This document shows, in pieces, positions 53,482-62,179 of a DNA stretch of 64,000 nt. Both the position numbers and the translations under genes were made by a program. The first letter of the stretch is position 1; each line of letters starts with the position of its first letter. Source of the DNA: UBA6168 sp964573725 (lineage in GTDB: Bacteria > Bacteroidota > Bacteroidia > Chitinophagales > Saprospiraceae); NCBI GenBank assembly GCA_964573725.1, contig CAZNLJ010000010.1, positions 1 through 64,000 of the forward strand. Reading direction: 5' to 3'. The notes under the pieces are model-generated. The model searched no databases. It was not told the origin of the DNA and saw only the letters and a list, made by a program, of their open reading frames with translations.

Positions 53482-55032
53482 TCAGCTCATTCGAATCTCG
53501 TCGTCCGTATCGCTGAAGAACTTGTATTCGGACAGGTGAAGCGCGGGATCCGCCTTGATTCTTACCCACTTCAAGTAACGCTGGTACCACCGCATCTGCA
53601 GGCTGGGCAGACCTTTGCGCAGGTATGCCTGCACGAAAGGATGAGCCTTGATGACGATTTTCCCTTTCATACCGGACTGCAGGATGAACTTGAGGTCGCG
53701 CTCGATGAGGTCCGTGACAAGAATCGAGGGAGCCACCTTACCGGTGCCGTTGCATGCGGAGCAAATCTCCGCCGTATTGATCCGGACTTCGGGCCGCACC
53801 CTTTGACGGGTAATCTGCATCAGGCCGAACTTACTCAGCGGAAGAATCGTATGCTGGGCGCGGTCTTTTTTCATGGCGTCCCGCATCGCCTTGAACAAGA
53901 CCTTCTTGTGCTCATTATTCCGCATATCGATGAAGTCGACGATAATCAACCCCCCGATATCCCGGAGCCGCAGCTGCCGGGCGATTTCCTCCGCTGCTTC
54001 CAGGTTGACATTAAGGACCGCCTGTTCCTGGTCCTTGTTGCTCATCTTATGGCCGCTGTTGACATCGACGACATGCATGGCCTCCGTCGATTCGATGACG
54101 ATGTAGGCACCACTGGCAAGCGTGGCCGTCTTTCCGAAAGACGACTTGATTTGACGGGACACGCCGAAAGTTTCGAATATCGGTTTGTTCTTGGCGTGTT
54201 GGGAAACAATATCGACCTTATCCGGGGCGATATTACCCAGGAAGTTCCGGATGTTGTGATAGAACTGCTTGTCGTTCACCACAATCCGATTGAAGGAATC
54301 GTTCAGGATATCCCGGAGGATACTGCTTGTCTTATCCAGTTCGCTGAGCAACTTGGCGGGTGGGCGTGCCACTTTCAACTGATTGAAAACCTCTTCCCAC
54401 TTGCTGAGCATCAAGGCCAGTTCCTCGTGCAGGTCCTGGACCCGTTTCCCCTCGGCGGCGGTCCGGACAATGACGCCGAAGTTTTTCGGTTTGATGCTTT
54501 CGATAAGCGTCTTCAACCGCTTGCGTTCATCTGCGTTGGCGATTTTCTTGGATACGGCCACCACGTCCGAAAAAGGCGTCAGGACCAGAAACCGACCGGG
54601 AATGGTCAGCTCGCAGCTCAACCTGGGCCCTTTTGTCGAAATCGGTTCCTTCAGAATCTGAACCAGCATCAGTTGACGCCGGTTCAGGACCTGGTCGATC
54701 TTTCCCGTCTTGATGATTTCGGGCTCCAGCTTGAAATTGTCGAGCAGATGGGTCGTCATGCCACCGGTCGAGACACTGGTGGTATACTTGAGCAGGGAAC
54801 GGAGTTTCGGTCCGAGGTCCGTATAATGCAGGAAAGCTTCCTTTTTATGCCCGATATCCACAAAAGCCGCATTCAGACCAGGCATGGTCTTGATGACGCG
54901 ACCGATGAAGATATCCCCGACGGAAAAATTGTTGCTCGTCTTTTGATGGTGTAGCTCGACGAGCTTGCTGTCTTCCAAGAGGGCGATTTCCACCTCCGAA
55001 GGCGTAGCATTGATAATGAGTTCCTTTTCCAC
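53482..55032 (-). CDS. rng: Ribonuclease E/G family protein
   Basis: Endoribonuclease of the RNase E/G family, 516 aa, acting in RNA decay and rRNA maturation. I choose the GTG at 55032 (VEKELIINATPSEVEIALLED), which matches the usual start in Bacteroidota; the frame continues upstream to an ATG at 55245 with no family-like content. The S1-like domain has GDIFIGRVIKTMPGLNAAFVDIG; catalytic aspartates are in VDVNSGH and IVDFIDMRNNEHK; the Zn-link CSACNGTGK is present. It lies downstream of the HU, TPR and COX24-like genes on the same strand. Confidence 0.92.
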   Translation of the reverse strand: MEKELIINATPSEVEIALLEDSKLVELHHQKTSNNFSVGDIFIGRVIKTMPGLNAAFVDIGHKKEAFLHYTDLGPKLRSLLKYTTSVSTGGMTTHLLDNFKLEPEIIKTGKIDQVLNRRQLMLVQILKEPISTKGPRLSCELTIPGRFLVLTPFSDVVAVSKKIANADERKRLKTLIESIKPKNFGVIVRTAAEGKRVQDLHEELALMLSKWEEVFNQLKVARPPAKLLSELDKTSSILRDILNDSFNRIVVNDKQFYHNIRNFLGNIAPDKVDIVSQHAKNKPIFETFGVSRQIKSSFGKTATLASGAYIVIESTEAMHVVDVNSGHKMSNKDQEQAVLNVNLEAAEEIARQLRLRDIGGLIIVDFIDMRNNEHKKVLFKAMRDAMKKDRAQHTILPLSKFGLMQITRQRVRPEVRINTAEICSACNGTGKVAPSILVTDLIERDLKFILQSGMKGKIVIKAHPFVQAYLRKGLPSLQMRWYQRYLKWVRIKADPALHLSEYKFFSDTDDEIRMS

Positions 55033-55617
55033 TTGTGTTTCTTTATGTCCTGTACGCAATGGTGCCCATACAGGGAAAGCCTGCACAGCATACGCAAAGG
55101 GCAAGGCCGCAGCGATGGCAACAAGGCGGTAAGCGAGACGGGAAATAAGGAAATGCAGGGGAATCCGGTGTGAGACACCGTTTGTCGACGGGTTGGACGG
55201 GAGGATAGTATGGTTAAGGACAGGTATCCGGCAGTTGGTGCGCAATCAGGCAGCAGTCTCGAAACAGCATGTGCCGAACTTGGCGGCACATCAAATCCGT
55301 TGGTTTGTTTTGGGCTAAACTCGTTGGGTTGTTGCGCTGGCCCGCTTCAGGACCATGCCTGTGATTCTCCTGTACATGCTGAGGACCGGACCGCCGAAGT
55401 ATCAGCAGCGTCCGTCGGTCCGATACGCCTATCTACCAGGAATACCCGGTTTGCTGCATTTCACCTAAATTGAATTAGGCTTACTGTTGTTGTCCCGCCG
55501 ATTCGGCGATGACGGAAAACATATTTTGAGACGGTCCTTCCGGAAGGGGCGGGAAGGCAGGCCTGAAGAGGCCGTTGACTTCCCAACCCTTCCGTATGAC
55601 CGGAACCGGGAGGTTAC
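55033..55617. other. Intergenic region between the COX24-like gene and RNase E/G, no gene seen
   Basis: About 585 bp upstream of the rng GTG. It may hold a long 5' leader of rng; in other bacteria RNase E autoregulates through its leader, but I see no specific structure here. No reading frame with recognisable content was found. Confidence 0.4.
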
Positions 55618-55713
55618 CTACCGGTTCTTCTTCTTGTGACGGTTCTTACGAAGCCGCTTCTTCCGCTTGTGCGTGGCAATTTTGTGACGTTTACGCTTTT
55701 TTCCGCAAGGCAT
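55618..55713 (-). CDS. COX24/AURKAIP1 (mS38)-like 31-residue basic protein
   Basis: A 31-codon gene. The product begins MPCGKKRKRHKIATHKRKKR and continues LRKNRHKKKNR; more than half of the residues are Lys or Arg. This matches the small AURKAIP1/COX24-domain proteins annotated in Bacteroidota, related to mitochondrial ribosomal protein mS38 and to the small mycobacterial ribosomal protein bS22. A ribosomal small-subunit role is therefore likely, but inferred. The ATG at 55713 is preceded by a very AT-rich stretch (ATATTTTAATGTAATAAAAAT on the plus strand). It lies between the TPR gene and rng, all leftward. Confidence 0.82.
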   Translation of the reverse strand: MPCGKKRKRHKIATHKRKKRLRKNRHKKKNR

Positions 55714-55794
55714 TGCTATATATTTTAATGTAATAAAAATAATCACCGCCAGGACAAATGATAGGGCTGCGTCCGTGTACGCAGTCCCCCCGGC

Positions 55795-56598
55795 TTATTC
55801 AACCGCCTTTTCCGACAATTGGTTACACCGCTCCCCGAAATAGGCCGCCCGGGAATCGTCCTGCAATCGCTGGTATACCGTGGACAAGAGACAATGCGCC
55901 TTCCGGTCATCCGGTGACAAGCGCAATACCGCCTCCAGCCGCTCCCTTGCCTTGTCCAACTGCCCCGTCTCCAAAGCCAACCGCCCCAATTGGGTCAGGA
56001 TGGCCGGTTGGTCGGGAAACTCCCTGTTCAACTCCACCAACATCAGGACTCCCTTCATCGGCTCGTTTTCCGGAGGGTTTTCCGTGTAGACCAAGGCCAT
56101 GTTCAACCTGTGACGCCACTCCTGCGGCTGAATGGAGATGGCTTTTTCGAGGCACTCGACCGCTTTCAAAGTACAATATTCACGGACTTTTTGCGCATCC
56201 GCCCGCTGGATGCAAATGGAAAAGGTCGTTCCCGCTATCCCCCAGGCATCCGCACCTCCGACGGATTCCGCCAACTGTGCCGCGTAATGCCCGGACAGGG
56301 AAGGATACCCGAAATCGTACCAAACACCGGACAGCTCCTCCAGCAAGAATCGCTTTTCATCGTCCGAAGCCGCTGCGGACAGGGAACGCTCCAAGGCCGT
56401 CACCAAGGACGCCCGATCCGCAGGCAATGCGGCGCGGGCTTCCGCCGAAAGGACTCCGACGTCGGTGGGAACTTCCGCCAGCTTACGCTGGGACGCCAAC
56501 TTGCGCTGACCGGGAGGTACCGTTTCAGGCACCCCGTACAGCACCGCAAACAACATGGCAAACAACGCGATAAGAAACCAATGCTCCTTTTTCATCAC
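55795..56598 (-). CDS. TPR-containing envelope protein
   Basis: Membrane-anchored or exported TPR protein, 267 aa. One N-terminal hydrophobic segment (HWFLIALFAMLFAVLYGV) is followed by a helical region with TPR-like repeats in the second half (CLEKAISIQPQEWRHRLNMALVY, TQLGRLALETGQLDKARERLEAVLRLSPDDRKAHCLLSTVY). The start could be either of two adjacent ATGs. In several Bacteroidota genomes a TPR gene lies between an HU gene and rng, as here; the conserved order suggests a link to RNA processing or chromosome biology, but function is unknown. Confidence 0.78.
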   Translation of the reverse strand: MMKKEHWFLIALFAMLFAVLYGVPETVPPGQRKLASQRKLAEVPTDVGVLSAEARAALPADRASLVTALERSLSAAASDDEKRFLLEELSGVWYDFGYPSLSGHYAAQLAESVGGADAWGIAGTTFSICIQRADAQKVREYCTLKAVECLEKAISIQPQEWRHRLNMALVYTENPPENEPMKGVLMLVELNREFPDQPAILTQLGRLALETGQLDKARERLEAVLRLSPDDRKAHCLLSTVYQRLQDDSRAAYFGERCNQLSEKAVE

Positions 56599-56637
56599 TC
56601 ATCCTACACTGAATACGATTTCCTTACCCAAGCCCCG

Positions 56638-56952
56638 TCAATCCTCCGACGGGTCCTCCGCCGGCAAATGGTCCACGTTCTCCTTCACCTGCTCCAAAAA
56701 CACCTTCGCCGGCTTGAACGCCGGTATATAGTGCTCCGGTATCTCGATGGATACGTTCCGCTTGATATGGCGACCCACTTTCTTCTTGCGCTTCTTGATA
56801 ATGAAACTGCCGAATCCCCGGATATATACGTTCTCTCCACTTGCCAGGGATCCCTTGACCGATTTGAAAAACTCCTCGAGCGCTACCAGTACGTCGACTT
56901 TCGGCACCCCGGTCTTTTCTGAAATCGCTGCTACTAGATCAGCTTTTCTCAT
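56638..56952 (-). CDS. HU-family DNA-binding protein
   Basis: Histone-like nucleoid protein, 104 aa. It has the HU/IHF fold from residue 1 (MRKADLVAAISEKTGVPKVDV), the conserved GFGSFIIKKRKKKVGRHIKRN arm region and the PAFKPAKVFLEQV C-terminal helix. An acidic tail (PAEDPSED) extends beyond the usual end. It is first in a leftward gene set leading to rng and is divergent from yicC across an AT-rich region. Confidence 0.93.
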   Translation of the reverse strand: MRKADLVAAISEKTGVPKVDVLVALEEFFKSVKGSLASGENVYIRGFGSFIIKKRKKKVGRHIKRNVSIEIPEHYIPAFKPAKVFLEQVKENVDHLPAEDPSED

Positions 56953-57399
56953 CTTATTTAGCTGGTTTAGAATGAGTTATGAATAAAAAATCAGCTTCTC
57001 GAAATGAGAGGCAAAGTTCGGAATTTTTTCTTTTCCAAAAAACAAAAGGCCGTTTTATTTGCTTTGGGGTATCTAATCGTGCTAAAATAAGCAAATTCCA
57101 CATCCCCGTGTAAGAAACAACTTATTTGTTTTCAATTTTTTACGGGATACGGAGGCCCCTCAGCCCCCCATCGGACCGTCTTCCGCAGGCGAGGGAACGG
57201 GCCATGCCGGTCGCCGCATGCCCTTTGCGCCTGCGGCGGCCTCCGCCCATCCCCACCGAAATTCCGTGGCGGCCATGGCCCGGCCACACTTTATTGCCAC
57301 CGGTTGCCTATCTTTACCCCCACCTTCCCGGGAACGGGGATCCTCCCGCATTTCCTTCCTCGTAGGTCGGTACATCGTTCACTGAATCCTCCCGACACC
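56953..57399. other. Divergent AT-rich intergenic region, no gene seen
   Basis: About 450 bp between the HU and YicC genes. The HU-proximal part (56980-57140) is AT-rich and contains long T/A tracts, suitable for the HU promoter. TATCTTTA at 57309-57316 is a one-mismatch -7 box for yicC. Confidence 0.5.
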
Positions 57400-58278
57400 A
57401 TGCTACTATCAATGACCGGATACGGTCGGACCATCGCCACCGTCGGCACCAAGACCATCACGGTGGAAATCCGGTCCCTGAACAGCAAATTCACGGATGT
57501 ACGGCTCAAGGTGCCGCAATACTTCCGCGAACGGGAATTCACCCTCCGCCGGCTTATCTCCGAACAAGTCGAACGCGGTAAGATCGAGCTGCTGATTGAG
57601 GTCAAATCCTTGCACGGAGACGACGGCTTCGGCCTGAACAAGGCGCTCTACACCCGCTATTACCAGGAATTGTCCCGGCTCGCCGACGAACTGGGCGCCT
57701 CGAAAGACGGCCTGATGGAAGCCATCCTGCGCGTTCCCAACGTCATCGCCACGGAAGATGCGGAAATCAAGGAGGAGGAATGGTCCGCCATCCTCTCCGT
57801 CTTCCAGGACACCCTCCGGCAATTCCGCACTTTCCGGGAATCCGAAGGCGCCGCCATGGAGGCGGATATCCGCCTGCGGATCCGGAATATCCTCGCCAGC
57901 CTCCACGAAGTCAACCCTTTCGAGGACGGACGGATCGGCCAACTCCGCCAACGCCTCCGTCAAAACCTCGAAGACCATTTCAACAAGGAAAATGTCGATG
58001 AAAACCGCTTCGAACAGGAAGTCATCTTCTACCTCGAAAAAATCGACATCACGGAGGAAAAGGTCCGGCTGGAACAGCACTGCCACTATTTCCTGCAAAA
58101 ATTGGATGAAAAGGACCTGATGGCCAAAGGCCGCACCCTCAGCTTCATCAGCCAGGAAATGGGTCGCGAAATCAATACCCTCGGCGCCAAGGCCTATTCC
58201 GCCGACATCCAGAAACTCGTCGTCTCCATGAAGGACGAACTGGAGAAAATCAAGGAAATGGTCGCCAATTCCGTCTGA
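57400..58278 (+). CDS. yicC: YicC/YloC-family endoribonuclease
   Basis: RNA endonuclease family protein, 292 aa. The ATG at 57400 gives the diagnostic N-terminus MLLSMTGYGRTIATVG; an in-frame ATG at 57304 adds non-family residues. Conserved segments are EIRSLNSKFTDVRLKVP, ERGKIELLIEV, the DUF1732 C-terminal domain with EEKVRLEQHCHYFLQKLDEKD, and FISQEMGREINTLGAKA. It is followed by gmk after 4 bp, a common pairing, so the two are co-transcribed. Confidence 0.95.
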   Translation: MLLSMTGYGRTIATVGTKTITVEIRSLNSKFTDVRLKVPQYFREREFTLRRLISEQVERGKIELLIEVKSLHGDDGFGLNKALYTRYYQELSRLADELGASKDGLMEAILRVPNVIATEDAEIKEEEWSAILSVFQDTLRQFRTFRESEGAAMEADIRLRIRNILASLHEVNPFEDGRIGQLRQRLRQNLEDHFNKENVDENRFEQEVIFYLEKIDITEEKVRLEQHCHYFLQKLDEKDLMAKGRTLSFISQEMGREINTLGAKAYSADIQKLVVSMKDELEKIKEMVANSV

Positions 58279-58282
58279 AGCC

Positions 58283-58867
58283 ATGCCCAAACTCATTGTC
58301 CTCACCGCCCCCTCCGGAGCTGGCAAGACGACGATCGTCCATGCCCTCCTGCAGGCCCGCCCGGACTTGTCGTTCTCCGTATCGGCCACGACAAGGGCCT
58401 GCCGACCCTCGGAAACGGACGGTGTCGACTATCACTTCCTCTCCCGGGATGCCTTCCGTACCCTCATCGAACAGGATGCCTTCCTGGAATGGGAGGAGGT
58501 CTACCCGGACCAATTCTACGGAACCCTGCACCGGGAAGTCCAACGTTGCTGGGCCGCCGGCAAACACCTCATCTTCGACATCGATGTCAAAGGAGCCACC
58601 CGTATCAAGCAGGCTTACCCGGAAGAGACCCTGACCATCTTCGTCAAACCCCCTTCCCTGGAAATCCTGCGGGAACGCTTGCAAAACCGGGAGTCCGAAT
58701 CGCCCGAAAACATCCGCAAACGCTTGGATAAGGCGGCCTTCGAACTTTCTTTTGAAAATTTTTTCGATATTGTGCTGGTCAACGATATCTTGGACAACAC
58801 CCTCCGGGAAGCGGTCCGTATCGTCAACCGGTGGCTGGACGACCGACCGGCCGTGCCACCGGCCTAA
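58283..58867 (+). CDS. gmk: Guanylate kinase
   Basis: Phosphorylates GMP to GDP with ATP; 194 aa, normal size. The P-loop APSGAGKTT is at residues 9-17; the GMP-binding region has SATTRACRPSETDGVDYHFLS and EWEEVYPDQFYGT; the lid is in RLQNRESESPENIRKRL, and VLVNDILDNTLREAV closes the domain. It starts 4 bp after yicC and is followed by apaG after 20 bp, forming one short operon. Confidence 0.96.
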   Translation: MPKLIVLTAPSGAGKTTIVHALLQARPDLSFSVSATTRACRPSETDGVDYHFLSRDAFRTLIEQDAFLEWEEVYPDQFYGTLHREVQRCWAAGKHLIFDIDVKGATRIKQAYPEETLTIFVKPPSLEILRERLQNRESESPENIRKRLDKAAFELSFENFFDIVLVNDILDNTLREAVRIVNRWLDDRPAVPPA

Positions 58868-58887
58868 CTTTCGCTTCGCCCTAGCCT

Positions 58888-59274
58888 ATGCCTACACGCA
58901 CGACCAAAGGCATTTCCATTACGGTGGAACCGTTCTACCTGCCCCACGAATCTGTACCCGTACAGCACCGCTACGTGCATGCGTACCGCATCACCATCGT
59001 CAATAAACGCACGGAAACCGTCCAACTGCTCTCCCGCCATTGGTTCATCCTGGAATCGAACGGCTTCCGACGGGAGGTCAAGGGCGAAGGGGTCGTCGGG
59101 CAACAACCGGTCCTCGCACCGGGCGAACAACACCAATATACCTCCTGGTGCCCGCTGGTGACGGATTTCGGCAAGATGTACGGTTCCTTCCACATGGTCG
59201 ATACGGAAAACGGCACCTCCTTCGATGTCCGAATCCCCGAATTCTCCCTCTTCCCCCCCTTCAAAATGAACTGA
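58888..59274 (+). CDS. apaG: ApaG protein
   Basis: Single-domain fibronectin III-like ApaG protein, 128 aa, linked in enterobacteria to Co2+/Mg2+ resistance; its biochemical function is not firmly known. The family pattern VEPFYLPHESVPVQHRYVHAYRITIVN, SRHWFI, GEGVVGQQPVLAPGEQHQYTSWCPL and GSFHMV is complete. It is the last gene of the yicC-gmk-apaG run and converges on the OmpA-DUF1573 gene. Confidence 0.94.
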   Translation: MPTRTTKGISITVEPFYLPHESVPVQHRYVHAYRITIVNKRTETVQLLSRHWFILESNGFRREVKGEGVVGQQPVLAPGEQHQYTSWCPLVTDFGKMYGSFHMVDTENGTSFDVRIPEFSLFPPFKMN

Positions 59275-59311
59275 CCGGCATCGGCTGCGCCCGCCGCCCC
59301 CTTTCATGCAA

Positions 59312-59347
59312 AGGACCGGTGGGTCGCCTTGCCGGCCCACCGGTCCT
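59312..59347. terminator. Bidirectional hairpin between convergent apaG and OmpA-DUF1573 genes
   Basis: AGGACCGGTGGG (59312-59323) pairs with CCCACCGGTCCT (59336-59347), a perfect 12-bp stem with a 12-nt loop, located in the 105-bp gap between convergent stops. No long T-tract follows, so the strength is uncertain. Confidence 0.55.
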
Positions 59348-59379
59348 CCGCCGGTCCTCTCCGATGCTTCCGCCGCCCG

Positions 59380-62025
59380 CTATTCGACCAACCGGTACGT
59401 GTAACGGACCCGCTCGAAAATCGGCGCATCGATTTCCGGGTCGATGTTCTTCAGGTAAACATCCACATCGCTCCCCTCACTTCCTTCCTCCGCCCGGTCG
59501 CTGTTGAAAATGACCTTGATCCAACCTTTTTCGCCCGGTTGAACAACGGAGGGCGAATAATCCTTGTCCGTACATTCGCATACGGACACCAGGTCGATCT
59601 CAAGCGGAACATCCCCCATATTGGTATACGTAAAGGTGTATGTCCGGGTCTCCCCCTTCCTGACCTTACCCATGTCGTACTCCCGGGTTTCGAAATGCAT
59701 GATCGGCATGCCGGAAAGGTCCTTCTTGCCGTAAAGGGAGGAAAGCGGATGTATGATGACGGAATCCTTTCCTGTATCGGCAAGCAGCGATTCGAATTCG
59801 CCCGGCCATTGTGGCACCACACTGTTACCACCCGACGGACGGCGGCTGCGGTTGGGGGCCGGACGCGGAGCCGGGGCCTGACCGGGCTTCGCCGGGGCAG
59901 CCTTGGGAGGCTCCTCCCCGTCCACGCGCCGGTTTCCGATCTGGATCAACTGCTCCTCCTCGATGGTGATGCTGGTCGGGCCTGCCAGGATCTTGAACTC
60001 GGTCCGGCGGTTCAACTGGTGCGCCTCCTCGAAATGGACGGAATCCGGCATCAAGGAATCGATGAAGGCTTCGGACAATACCTGCCCGACCTTCAGCCAG
60101 GGATATTTGCGGGCCGTCTTGTCATCCACCGTCTTGGGCTGGGATTCCCCGTACCCCTTGGCCTCGATCCGGGTACGGTCGATCCCCTGTCTGGTCAGCC
60201 AGCGGCGGGCGGATTCCGCCCGGCGTTGCGACAGGTTGCGATTGTATTCCTCCGCACCCCGTGCATCCGTGTGGGAGGACAATTCGATCACCATGTCCGG
60301 ATATTTCAACATCAGGTCGTAGATTACCCGCAGGTCCCCCTCCGCCTGGGCGAGGATCTTGTCGTCGTCAAAAGCATACAGGATGTTTTCCAGGACGAAC
60401 GGCTCGTTCCGAAGGATTTTTTTCGTAATCCGACCCGGCTTCAGGGACAGTTGCTCCTGGAAGGTCTTGGAATCGAACAAACCGACCGTATTGAACGACA
60501 ACGAATCGCTTTCGTAGTTGTCGGCCGTGGCAACCAGCAGGTAAGCCTTGTCGAGCTCCAGGGGGAACTCGAAATTGTTGCCGCCGGGATTGGTCAGGGA
60601 CCCGATGGAAACCTGGGCACCTTCCCGGACTTCGAACAGCTCGACGGTGGCACCGAGGAGCGGTTCCCGGGATTCCAGGTCGAAGGCGAGCGCCGCCAGG
60701 TCGGCGGTGATCTTCTTGAGGATGACATTATAGATGTCATCGGTGCAGGTCTTGCCCTTAAGCGACCGGGCACCTTCGGAAATGCGGTTGGAGGTCAGGA
60801 AACCGTGGTACCCTTCCTGGTCCAGCATGAAGTACAGGTCATCCGCGGAAGAGTTGTAGGGCATGCTCATGTTTTGGGGCTTGCTCCAGTTGGTACCGTT
60901 CCAGGTACTCATGAAAATATCATAACCCCCGATGCCGGGATGCCCGTTGGAGCTGAAATACAGGATGCCGTCCCGATAGAAAGGAGTGTCCTCGTCCCCG
61001 ATGGAATTGATCCGGGGGCCGAGGTTGACCGGGTCGCTGTACTCGTTGTTGCCCTTGTACGTGGCGTAATAGATGTCATATCCCCCTTCTCCGCCCTCCA
61101 TGTTGGAGATGAAGAAAAGGACCTCCTTGCCGAAGAGTTCCCCGACACAGGGGCTTTTCACCAGGTAATCCCCGTTGATGGACGAGATTTCCACGGCGGG
61201 TTTCCATCCGCTGCCGTTGGATTCGCTGAAGTAGACCTTGCTTTCCACCAGCTCGTTCCCTTGCAGCAGTTCCCGGTTGAAGAACATCCGCTTCCCGTCC
61301 GGAGACAGGCTGATGTTGACATTGTGGTAGCCGATGCGGTTGATGCTTTCGTCGAGCGGCGCGGGCTTGGACCAGCCCTTTTCGCCCATGGTGGACTTCA
61401 TGACACGGGCCGGCACTTCATCGGCGTTTTTCTCCTCGATGACAATCAGGTCGTTGGTACCGAACCCGGAGAAGTACATCTCCTTGTTGTCATTGGTCAG
61501 CCATGCGGAGTATTCGGAATTTTTCGTGTTGATTTCCTTGCCGGCATGTAGGACGTTGACGCCTTCCTGCGGCCGGGCGACCTTACCGAATTCGCAACCC
61601 ACCTTCTCCAGTTCCGCCAGTTCCTTTCGACGTGCATCCGTGGCGGTCTTGAGATAACGGTCGAACTCTTCGATCGCATCGTCGTATTTTCCCATCATCT
61701 TAAGGGTCCGGGCGTACTCGAACCGCTTCTCCTCGGGTACATCCTTGTCTTTTTTCGACTTCTTGAGCGCCCGGGCGTACCATTTTTCAGCATCCCGGTA
61801 ATCCCGGATCAGGTAATTGAGGTCGGCCATGAGTATGGCCAGTTCCCGATCTTTCGACTCATCGTACGCTTTTTCATACCATTCCAGGGCGCGGTAATAG
61901 TCGAGCTTCTCCATTTGTTCCTCCGCCATGGAAATCATCATGCTGTAGGTGGGCCGGTTCAGAGGTTGGGCGACCGACCAGCCGGCAGCGGCCGTCAACA
62001 AAAGGCAGCATATTATTTTTTTCAT
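59380..62025 (-). CDS. PD40-OmpA-DUF1573 fusion protein (PorE-like)
   Basis: Exported 881-aa multidomain protein. A signal peptide (IICCLLLTAAAGWSVAQ) is followed by TPR-like helices (~25-140), PD40 propeller repeats (~165-440: LSPDGKRMFFN, FFISNMEGGEGGYDIYYA, LYFSSNGHPGIGGYDIFMS), a carboxypeptidase-regulatory-like fold (FDLESREPLLGATVELFEV), an OmpA domain (~545-675, with ELSSHTDARGAEEYNRNLSQRRAESARRWL), a Pro/Ala-rich linker and a C-terminal DUF1573/ASH-type Ig domain (~770-881, HFETREYDMGKVRKGETRTYTFTYTN). The first part matches PorE-like T9SS-associated proteins encoded next to PorP/SprF, as here. The DUF1573 addition is not usual in my experience. Confidence 0.85.
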   Translation of the reverse strand: MKKIICCLLLTAAAGWSVAQPLNRPTYSMMISMAEEQMEKLDYYRALEWYEKAYDESKDRELAILMADLNYLIRDYRDAEKWYARALKKSKKDKDVPEEKRFEYARTLKMMGKYDDAIEEFDRYLKTATDARRKELAELEKVGCEFGKVARPQEGVNVLHAGKEINTKNSEYSAWLTNDNKEMYFSGFGTNDLIVIEEKNADEVPARVMKSTMGEKGWSKPAPLDESINRIGYHNVNISLSPDGKRMFFNRELLQGNELVESKVYFSESNGSGWKPAVEISSINGDYLVKSPCVGELFGKEVLFFISNMEGGEGGYDIYYATYKGNNEYSDPVNLGPRINSIGDEDTPFYRDGILYFSSNGHPGIGGYDIFMSTWNGTNWSKPQNMSMPYNSSADDLYFMLDQEGYHGFLTSNRISEGARSLKGKTCTDDIYNVILKKITADLAALAFDLESREPLLGATVELFEVREGAQVSIGSLTNPGGNNFEFPLELDKAYLLVATADNYESDSLSFNTVGLFDSKTFQEQLSLKPGRITKKILRNEPFVLENILYAFDDDKILAQAEGDLRVIYDLMLKYPDMVIELSSHTDARGAEEYNRNLSQRRAESARRWLTRQGIDRTRIEAKGYGESQPKTVDDKTARKYPWLKVGQVLSEAFIDSLMPDSVHFEEAHQLNRRTEFKILAGPTSITIEEEQLIQIGNRRVDGEEPPKAAPAKPGQAPAPRPAPNRSRRPSGGNSVVPQWPGEFESLLADTGKDSVIIHPLSSLYGKKDLSGMPIMHFETREYDMGKVRKGETRTYTFTYTNMGDVPLEIDLVSVCECTDKDYSPSVVQPGEKGWIKVIFNSDRAEEGSEGSDVDVYLKNIDPEIDAPIFERVRYTYRLVE

Positions 62026-62179
62026 AACAAATTATGATTGAGTCAATTTTTTGGCGGATTCCGCCTGTGCGGAGCCCGCATTCCCATCCGGTAGGCCGCT
62101 CCGTCGGAGCCGGGCCATGCCGGACGGCCGCCGGTTGCCGGCCAGGAGGAGGGTACACGGTACCGCTCCGGAACGACGG

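Noticed and set aside
59329..61551. A 740-codon plus-strand frame opposite the PD40-OmpA-DUF1573 gene
   Set aside because: The minus-strand protein has a signal peptide and several domains; the plus-strand frame is a compositional shadow.
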